Source of the DNA: [Phialemoniopsis] sp. UDSM-2020
Lineage: Eukaryota > Ascomycota > Sordariomycetes > Thyridiales > Thyridiaceae
DNA length: 64,000 bases
Assembly: GCA_018873225.1 (NCBI GenBank)
Contig: JAEILZ010000006.1
Span: forward strand, 496,001 to 560,000
Direction: 5' to 3'
Below, piece after piece: positions 57,729-64,000 of the stretch (positions are counted from its first letter, which is position 1; every line of letters begins with the position of its first letter). The translations under genes and the position numbers were made by a program. The notes under the pieces are model-generated. The model saw nothing but the letters and a program-made list of their open reading frames with translations, made no database searches and was not told where the DNA came from.

Positions 57729-59105
57729 TCATTCCTCCAAACTTGCCAGATACCGCTGGCGAAGAGCTCTGGCCGCCTCAATATTCTTCCTGGACCGTTC
57801 TTTCGAGTCTTCGGCTCTTCTCTCCAACCAGATGGCCCGATCAGCGAGATAGTCCTTCAGTCGATCCTTCTGTTGCTGCACCATACCCTTCTTCCTCTCG
57901 TCGAGAAGCTCAACGTTGGGCGGCGGAGGGTGCTCACCAGCAGGGAAATTGGGCCGTCGTGGAAGCCGCTTCTCCAGCGGCAGGATTTCGAGCTTCGGTC
58001 CGGGCAACGTTTGGTACCAGTATGCGGTAGTCGACCAGTCGTCCCTCAGGTGATTTGCGTGACCCGACTCAAGCGTGACACGGATCCGCTTCTTGAAGCG
58101 AACGGGATCTGTGATGTGCCACCGGTAGCTGACCTGGTGGTTGGGTACGTCCTCTTCGTGTATGATGCTGCCGCAGAACGGGAAGCAGTTCTTCTGCATG
58201 CCCCAACCGTGGCTGAAATAGTCTTCACCGCCCGTACCGTGCATGGAAGGCGGCCAAGTATCGTCATCGATGAATATCATGTCATCACCTTCGCCCCACC
58301 ATGTACCTTGAAAATGGGCGAGACTTTGGTTGCAACCTATATAATGCCCAGCACCTTCTGTATCCAGGATGACGTAATTGTCCTTGCCGTCGAGGTTGGG
58401 CACTTGCGATTCCAGGCTATTTGTTTGAATCGCCTCAGGGGCCCAGCCATTCGTCGGGTTCTCACGGCGCCAGTGTGCGTGAAAGTAGAGGATGTCCTTT
58501 CCAAACGGGGCCGGAAGAAGCTCATAGTCGATGTAGAAGTATTGGAAACAAGCCTGGTCTCCCTGGTTCTCCAGTTCGATACGCGCCCGCTTGTTGAACG
58601 GCATAGACAAATAGCAGTTGAGAGCGGCAGCACCGCCATACTTCTTCTCGTCAGATTGCCTGACAGAAACAGTAAAAGGCAGCGACTGGAAGTTGGCGGG
58701 CATCGAATGACCAATACAAAAGAAGTCTCCAATTGGGGCTAGCACATTGGGGGTTTCAGAGTCGTCCCAATACATCTTGATAATGACCTTGCGGTAATAA
58801 TCTGGGTCGTTGTCCTCGTAACTCAGACCGTGTGCATTGTAGATGTCCATTGCCGGTACCCCTGATTTGGAGTACGGAACAAGGCCGGGTCCCAGCACGC
58901 GACGACATGTCTGCACGAACCACAAATGAGTGATGCTACTAGGGCCTTCGAGGTCGGCAAGAACAGCTGTCTGGCCGGGTTGAATCACCCAGGCGTCCTC
59001 GTTCATACCACTGTGGTCCCAGCTGGACACTCTCCCGGTTCGAGCATCCTTCAGCTTCGTCAGGCCGCTGAGGAGATTCTCTCCCAGAGAAGATTGGGCG
59101 TTCAT
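57729..59105 (-). CDS. GH172 (DUF2961) glycoside hydrolase-like protein
   Basis: A single-exon protein of 458 residues. The DUF2961/GH172 core is visible: RTGRVSSWDHSGMNEDAW at the start, then FQGTWWGEGDDMIFIDDDTWPPSMHGTGGEDYF, split here as WWGEGDDM and GTGGEDYF, which contain the two acidic residues conserved in the family. Characterised GH172 members act on difructose anhydride or arabinofuranosides. No signal peptide is seen, so it may work inside the cell on imported oligosaccharides. The last 60 residues form a charged helix (KKGMVQQQKDRLKDYLADRA, then AARALRQRYLASLEE) that is not part of the catalytic fold and may drive oligomerisation. Confidence 0.88.
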   Translation of the reverse strand: MNAQSSLGENLLSGLTKLKDARTGRVSSWDHSGMNEDAWVIQPGQTAVLADLEGPSSITHLWFVQTCRRVLGPGLVPYSKSGVPAMDIYNAHGLSYEDNDPDYYRKVIIKMYWDDSETPNVLAPIGDFFCIGHSMPANFQSLPFTVSVRQSDEKKYGGAAALNCYLSMPFNKRARIELENQGDQACFQYFYIDYELLPAPFGKDILYFHAHWRRENPTNGWAPEAIQTNSLESQVPNLDGKDNYVILDTEGAGHYIGCNQSLAHFQGTWWGEGDDMIFIDDDTWPPSMHGTGGEDYFSHGWGMQKNCFPFCGSIIHEEDVPNHQVSYRWHITDPVRFKKRIRVTLESGHANHLRDDWSTTAYWYQTLPGPKLEILPLEKRLPRRPNFPAGEHPPPPNVELLDERKKGMVQQQKDRLKDYLADRAIWLERRAEDSKERSRKNIEAARALRQRYLASLEE

Positions 59106-60019
59106 TATTGCTGACTATGCGTGCCAGCTCAGAGGGTAGAAAAGATGTTGTCGTGAGGGAGGTTCTGATGCCAGATGGGATTGGAGGTCCAAGAGGGTAT
59201 TTTAGTGTGATAATTTGCGAGGCAGAGGCCCTTCTTATCCTGCTTCCATTGCAAGTTGTCGAAGTCGACCTAACCCACTGTCGAGTAGTTTTCAGGAGGT
59301 TTTGACTGGTCTTGGCTTTCCTGGAACCGCAGTGACTAACTGGGGCTGTTTTGCGGGGAAACCCTCCTCGCGGAGGAAGCATGGGTCTCCGCGATCAAGA
59401 TGGCTGATCTCATGTTACTGCTAGGATCTTCCCCACCATACAAAATGCACTGCGCTCACATGCGTTCCAGGAACACCTGTGCTCAGCAAAGACATGTAGA
59501 ATGTAACCGGTGAATGTCCCAGGGCTCACTGGGCTTCGCACTCATTGCCGAGATGGGGATGCAACAGTCTACATACAGGCTCGTGTGACCATCGAGCCCT
59601 CATTGCACGATACTCCGCGGATTTTCAATACCCAGTGACCAGGATTGACAGAAGCTAAGCCATAAGAGGTGTAAAACTATGTTCCGGCTTCTCGACTAGA
59701 CATTTAGGCTGAGCACAAATTGCTCACAAAGAATCGACGGTTGTCTGCTCCGGTAATCGGCTAGACCCTCACCTCCACAGCGACAAGCTTGACAGCCGTT
59801 TCCCCCTGCGGATTACTAGACCCCGGAGATTCGATGCCGGACCCCGGATCAAGTGCTCTACCTCTGTTTGGCTACTACGAAACCATCAAGTCAACATGTA
59901 TAAAGCCAATGCAGCCGATGGTTATCCGTGTTGCGTTCATCCATTCCAACTTCACTTTCTTGAATACCTAGCATTCTACCCAGTCTTAACAACCGAGGCT
60001 GTGAAAGTCCTCCGTACAC
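59106..60019. other. Intergenic, no gene seen
   Basis: About 900 bp between GH172 and the chimeric relic, with no open frame of note. It probably includes the former promoter of the transporter gene. Confidence 0.4.
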
Positions 60020-61289
60020 ATGACGAGAATGTAAGTATGTCCTTTCCTTGGAGGAGCCAGTAAACTGACAAGATGTAGGATTGACTACAGCACGGTCAAC
60101 CCTGCAAACAAATGGGCCATCTTGCGAGAGAACAAGCGTTATTGCCTTTGGGGTGCGTTGTCGAGACTCTAGGCACCAGCACTGACACTGGAAACCTTGA
60201 CTGATTTCGAATTACAGCCCTGTGGACTGCCATGGGATCCATGATGGACGGGTGGGATAACGTTGCAGGCGGTCAGCTTGCATCACTCCCCGTATTTCGG
60301 GAGCAGTTCGGCGTTCACCAGCACGACGGTTCTTACTTGCTCCCAGCACACATCCTTTCGGCCTGGCAAGCTATTGGTCCCGCCTGCGACATCATCGCTG
60401 CCATCATCTCCGCTCCGTTCCTGGAAAGGTTTGGCAGGAAGCCGCCGATAGGAGTTGCATCAGTCCTCTCTGTCGGCGGTGTCTTGCTTCAACAACTCGC
60501 TACGGATTGGAAGACACATCTCGCTGGTCGTGCGGTCAACGGTGAGTTGGTTGCGTCATATGACTGGGACATCCGCTAATCATTTTAGGTCTGGCTCTGG
60601 GTATCATGTTCACGATTTCACCTCTCTGGATCGGTGAGACATGTAGGCCAGAGCTTCGAGGATTCACACTGTGCTTCTTCAATACGAGCATTGTACTTGG
60701 CCAGTTCCTCATGTATGCTCCATGGTCCGTCCTGAGTCTCATTTCTGATGCTCACCATAACTAGGGTTATCATATCATATGGGGCGAGTTTCATACAAGG
60801 CAAATGGCAGTGGTGGACCGTCGTGGTCAGCATGAATCTCTTTCCAGGTAGGTCGACCTGAACTCGGGCAAGAGGGTCCTTCTTATGAATGCTGACACGT
60901 TACAGCTTTGTTCCTTGCCCTGTACCCTTTCTTCCCCGAATCCCCATACTGGCTCGTCAGGGAAGGAAAGAGAGAAAAAGCCCGGCGAGCTTTGGAAGGA
61001 CTCTACGGAAAGCACCGCCCGGGCCCTGTCGACACACCCGACGCGGTGGGACCGGTTGTCGGGGGACCAGCTCTCGCCATATGCCTTTCAGGCCTTCGCC
61101 AATGGGCCACGGATGTGTATCGGGAAGAGCTATGCCATGCTTGAGATCAAAGTGGCCCTTGTCAAGATGGTGACGCGATTCCGATTCAGCGCCGTCGACA
61201 AGCCCTTTACCATCGAGAACCCGGGGTTTGCGATGAGACCCAACGGACTCGAGGTGCGGGTCGAGAGGATCGTGAGGGCGGCTATCTGA
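60020..61289 (+). pseudogene. Chimeric relic: MFS transporter N-half joined to P450 C-end
   Basis: Exons starting with ATG at 60020 (60020-60030, 60079-60152, 60218-60541, then about 60589-60714, 60764-60851 and 60904 onward) encode the first six membrane segments of a hexose-type transporter ([48 protein letters not shown]). After about 61015 homology stops. In another frame the DNA then encodes the end of a cytochrome P450: LSPYAFQAFANGPRMCIGKS with the haem-binding Cys, then LEIKVALVKMVTRFRF and a normal C-terminal end at 61289. The transporter lacks its second half and the P450 lacks everything before the haem loop, and the two parts are out of frame. Neither can work. The splice sites and transporter frame are otherwise intact, so the event looks recent. 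Confidence 0.8.
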
Positions 61290-61578
61290 GGCATGCGCGA
61301 GGTCGGGATCGTCGGTCGTGCAGAAGTAGGCTTGAAGTCGTGATGTCAGTCAGTGCTCAAGAGAGGAAAACGGTCACCCTGCAAAGTAGAAAGATAAATC
61401 CAGTAAGTCGCCGTGAGAACCCGATGATGAATGATTGGCGCGGTGCTTGGTGTAGACTGGCGTAGGAGAAATGCCGAGGACAGCATAGGAAATTGTCTCC
61501 GTCATCGCATATGACGCAGCGCCGACTTGGGGGTTTCTTCTGTTGACAATAGCCGCATGCCGTCTTAGGCGTTGATTT

Positions 61579-61603
61579 ACCTACTAGGTACCTGGGTAGG
61601 TAG
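61579..61603. repeat. TAGGTACC-type palindromic tract
   Basis: ACCTACTAGGTACCTGGGTA and the following GGTAG form overlapping palindromes of the TAGGTACCTACC kind, often seen in Sordariomycete intergenic DNA. Confidence 0.5.
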
Positions 61604-62496
61604 ATAGCTGCAGTCTGGACGCGACCTCCTTCCTGCTCATCTTCAGACGTGATGCCAATTCCTCCTGTTGCCAACAATCGACTCAGCACTTGCTCTAGGA
61701 GCAATCTCTCAGGCGACCTTTCCAAAAGCCTGGTCGAATGGAGGTGGGTCCTGGTGCCTGGCAAGATAAGTTCGCCCAGAATGGCGTGACTTGTCACAGT
61801 GTTGGTGGAAGGAGGAAAGAAGTATCCGTGAAGGAAGGCATCCAGCGCGTGGAAACCGCCCCCGCGCAGGTCCCATAACAGGCCCATCTCTTACTCTAGA
61901 CTCGAAGAGTGTATCAATCGATTAGATGCTGCTGTTAGGCAAAGGAACGCCGCTGTTGTGCTTTTCATGAGGTTTTCTCCGAGTGCTGAGCGGTTCATCC
62001 TCATATCTAGGTAGATAATTGTGGTGTTGAGTCAGACGGTCTTTGCGGTGGGTGCCGATGCATCCTGTCTGATTTGTCCAAGTTGCACTGGCAGGTTGTT
62101 GCTTCTTGCCTAGAGTGTTGCAGCAATATCTGAGCCACCCTTGAATGCGCTTGCTCTTGCTCGAGACGTAGACTTCCCGCACGTCGATGACATCTTCGTA
62201 GGCTCTCCCCACAATATCGAGCCGTGGCAGGCACGTCTAAATACAGCAGTGACGCCCACATCGTAAGAGCGGTGATGGTGGGCAAGATTTGTGTTTGCAG
62301 GTGGCCTCGATCGTGTATATAACATCACCAATCTCCTTCGCATCTTACACTCTCCTCTCTTCTTTTCTCAACGGTGGTTTAGTACAACACCTTCCCCTTC
62401 ACTTCGCCCGGCCTGTTTGACAGCTTGGTTCTGCCCGCCCTAGGTGCGGCTGCCGTTTGCGCCAAGCGCTGCGCAGCCCCCAATTATGGTGTCGGA

Positions 62497-62515
62497 TTCC
62501 CAGATGTCAAAACAG
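62497..62515 (+). repeat. Short dispersed repeat, copy 1
   Basis: TTCCCAGATGTCAAAACAG matches 18 of 19 bases of the inverted copy at 62922-62940 (difference T/C). A weaker third copy lies on the minus strand at 63306-63323. Confidence 0.5.
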
Positions 62516-62921
62516 TCGCCGTCATTTACGGCAGATCAAATCGCTTGAAACGGTGCTTGTTCTGGTATTCTGCAAACGTCCTGGCTCTTCTCCATGCCTG
62601 TGGCGTTTACCGTACACGCTTTCTGAGTGGCACCGACATTTTATGTAGTTTAGATAGGTTCAGGCAGCCTAGGTAGATTTTTTGCTGTGATGTGATTTGT
62701 CGTGGTGAATCCTTGTGAGATCCCTGACATGTGATGACTGTGTTCGCGGCCCTTTCTTTGCCCAGTCCCAATCGTGCTTCGCTCCTTGCCCAATATTGGT
62801 CCGTGCCGTGGTCGCCCAAACTTACCTTCCTGCTTGGTCTCCTCTTGGACCACCCAGTCATGTATTTAAATTCCCCATTAGCCTGTGCTTTTCTCTCCTC
62901 CGTTTCTTTTCACCCCTCCAC

Positions 62922-62940
62922 CTGTTTTGACGTCTGGGAA
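62922..62940 (-). repeat. Short dispersed repeat, copy 2
   Basis: On the minus strand this reads TTCCCAGACGTCAAAACAG, an inverted copy of 62497-62515. Confidence 0.5.
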
Positions 62941-63037
62941 CCCGCACCTTGACATCCGATTGCCTGCCGCCTTGAAAGGCAGGCTAGAAATTTTAATTCT
63001 TCGAGCAATGATGAAGCACTTTCTCTCTGAGCTCGCA
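62934..63037 (+). repeat. Diverged direct repeat, left copy
   Basis: Starting with TGGGAACCCGCACCTTGACA and passing through GCCTTGAAAGGCAGGC and GAGCAATGATGA to TGAGCTC, this aligns with 63480-63590. Most differences in the best-matching part are C/T or G/A, as expected after repeat-induced point mutation. Confidence 0.5.
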
Positions 63038-63479
63038 GCATTCACGAGGTCTGCACGTGACGACTGTGACTGCCGGACCCGTCTCTGCGACTGCGTACTC
63101 AAGTGATTGCCTGACGTTTTGCGACAGTTTCTTGCATGCAAATGTTAACCCGTGATATGTACTTAGGGATGCTCATGAGATCAAGGAAGTGTCGCCAATC
63201 CTCTTATGGTTCATGGCTTACACATCCGGCTCGTTGGTGGGTCTCGTCGAAGCGTGACACAATGGACCTTCATCAAAGAATAGGGCCTGCCTCTTCCATG
63301 ACGTGCTGTTTCGACGTCTGGATTTGCCAAATAATCAAATATGTGGTTCGCGTGCAAGTCCGGTCCCAAAGTTTGCGGTGGAGTATAAATGGCTGATTAC
63401 TTGCTACCTGGGTAATAAATCTGCCTTCCTAAACCCTGCTACTGTCAAATAATTATTTCTCTTGATCTTCAATGACTTT

Positions 63480-63590
63480 ATGGGACCCGGCACTCTTGAT
63501 ACCTGACACTTGATCGCCTGCTGCCTTGAAAGGCGGGCCTTGACATGGTCAGATATATGAGCAATGATGAGATCGTCTTCCTGAGCTCAC
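63480..63590 (+). repeat. Diverged direct repeat, right copy
   Basis: Partner of 62934-63037, sharing GCCTTGAAAGGC, GAGCAATGATGA and TGAGCTC in the same order and similar spacing. The parent element could not be identified. Confidence 0.5.
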
Positions 63591-63695
63591 GAACACCAGT
63601 TAGCCGAAGTGCGGCACTGTCCACGAGTGTCCCGCGCGGTCAAGCGGCCGTCGCAGCACTGCGACAAGATATTCATGATCAGCGTTCTGCTTGCT

Positions 63696-63716
63696 CTGCT
63701 TTGCTTTGCTTTGCTT
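63696..63716. repeat. TGCTT microsatellite
   Basis: About four perfect units of a pentanucleotide repeat (TTTGC). Confidence 0.7.
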
Positions 63717-64000
63717 GGAATGCCCATGTCCAGTCACACCAGCCTTCTTGCCTAGAGTGCTCGACGTGATGGGCAGCGGTGGTAGGTAATCGCAGTGTCC
63801 CTTTTGAGACGTGTCCATGCAGCCCCTCCTTCTTGAAGTTTGCTCGCAAATTCGCAGCGCGTGTCAGTCACATCGATGAGTATGGGCTGTTCCATGAGAT
63901 TCTCCGCAATTCCGAGCCAGATTATCGAGTTTCCTGAAAACCGGTCCTTCTCCTATTAAGGTTAGGCATGCGTACCGCGTTTGTACTGCTGTTCACATCC

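Larger units (their letters stand above)
61290..64000. other. Gene-poor end region with diverged repeats
   Basis: About 2.7 kb with no convincing gene. An open minus-strand frame (61357-61887, 176 codons) holds a Cys pattern (CGYC, CVIC, CC) but no known domain. Several short repeats are annotated separately. Confidence 0.5.

Noticed and set aside
57873..58742. Plus-strand open frame of 289 codons
   Set aside because: It is antisense to the well-supported GH172 gene and has no recognisable motif.
1..64000. tRNA, rRNA, CRISPR arrays or intact transposons
   Set aside because: No cloverleaf-like tRNA, rRNA stretch, regular spaced repeats, reverse transcriptase or transposase motif was recognised by eye; a tRNAscan or repeat search would settle this.

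Overview
This window is nuclear DNA of a filamentous ascomycete (Pezizomycotina). The genes are split by many short introns of about 50-90 nt with GT...AG ends and CTAAC/CTGAT-type branch points. Protein families such as Zn2Cys6 regulators, bZIP/DUF3425, MFS sugar porters, a BAS2-like secreted protein and a GH172 hydrolase point to a plant-associated member, probably Sordariomycetes. No rRNA, tRNA, CRISPR or intact transposon was recognised. Exon borders were worked out by hand from splice signals, reading-frame phase and family conservation; every multi-exon model given as complete sums to a whole number of codons.

1-28.3 kb looks like a catabolic gene cluster without a backbone synthase. 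In order it holds a cupin protein, a type I Baeyer-Villiger monooxygenase (BVMO), a regulator lacking its DNA-binding domain, a bZIP regulator, a second BVMO, an MFS sugar-porter-type transporter, an HSL-type alpha/beta hydrolase, two short-chain dehydrogenases (one resembling the dehydrogenase unit of peroxisomal multifunctional beta-oxidation enzymes), an acyl/aryl-CoA ligase ending in the peroxisomal-type tripeptide AKI, a 13-exon carotenoid/stilbene cleavage oxygenase, a C2H2 regulator, an Upc2-like Zn2Cys6 regulator and a GMC oxidoreductase. The enzymes can be ordered as oxidative C=C cleavage, alcohol/aldehyde oxidation, Baeyer-Villiger ester formation, ester hydrolysis, CoA activation and peroxisomal chain shortening. 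Two divergent promoters 3.7 kb apart share an identical 16-nt element, CTGACTCGCCTCGTCG, flanked on both sides by GCGGGGA/TCCCCGC boxes of the CreA/Mig1 type. This supports common control of the central part.

29-36 kb carries a large kinase-vWA fusion protein and a CorA-like membrane protein without the GMN motif, followed by poorly conserved DNA with one small candidate gene. 38-45 kb has two tandem Zn2Cys6 regulators, a cytochrome-c-peroxidase-type haem peroxidase with unusual CPVxH tail motifs and a possible PTS1, and a DUF7730-like protein. 45.5-49.4 kb holds the lysine gene for saccharopine dehydrogenase (LYS9 type) and another sugar transporter.

50.8-59.1 kb is rich in secreted or carbohydrate-related genes: a large secreted DUF5695 protein, a BAS2-like effector candidate with three repeats, a small HsbA-like secreted protein and a GH172 protein. 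60-61.3 kb is a relic in which the N-terminal half of a sugar transporter runs directly into the haem-binding end of a cytochrome P450. The last 2.7 kb has no convincing gene and contains diverged repeats that differ mostly by transitions, as expected after RIP.
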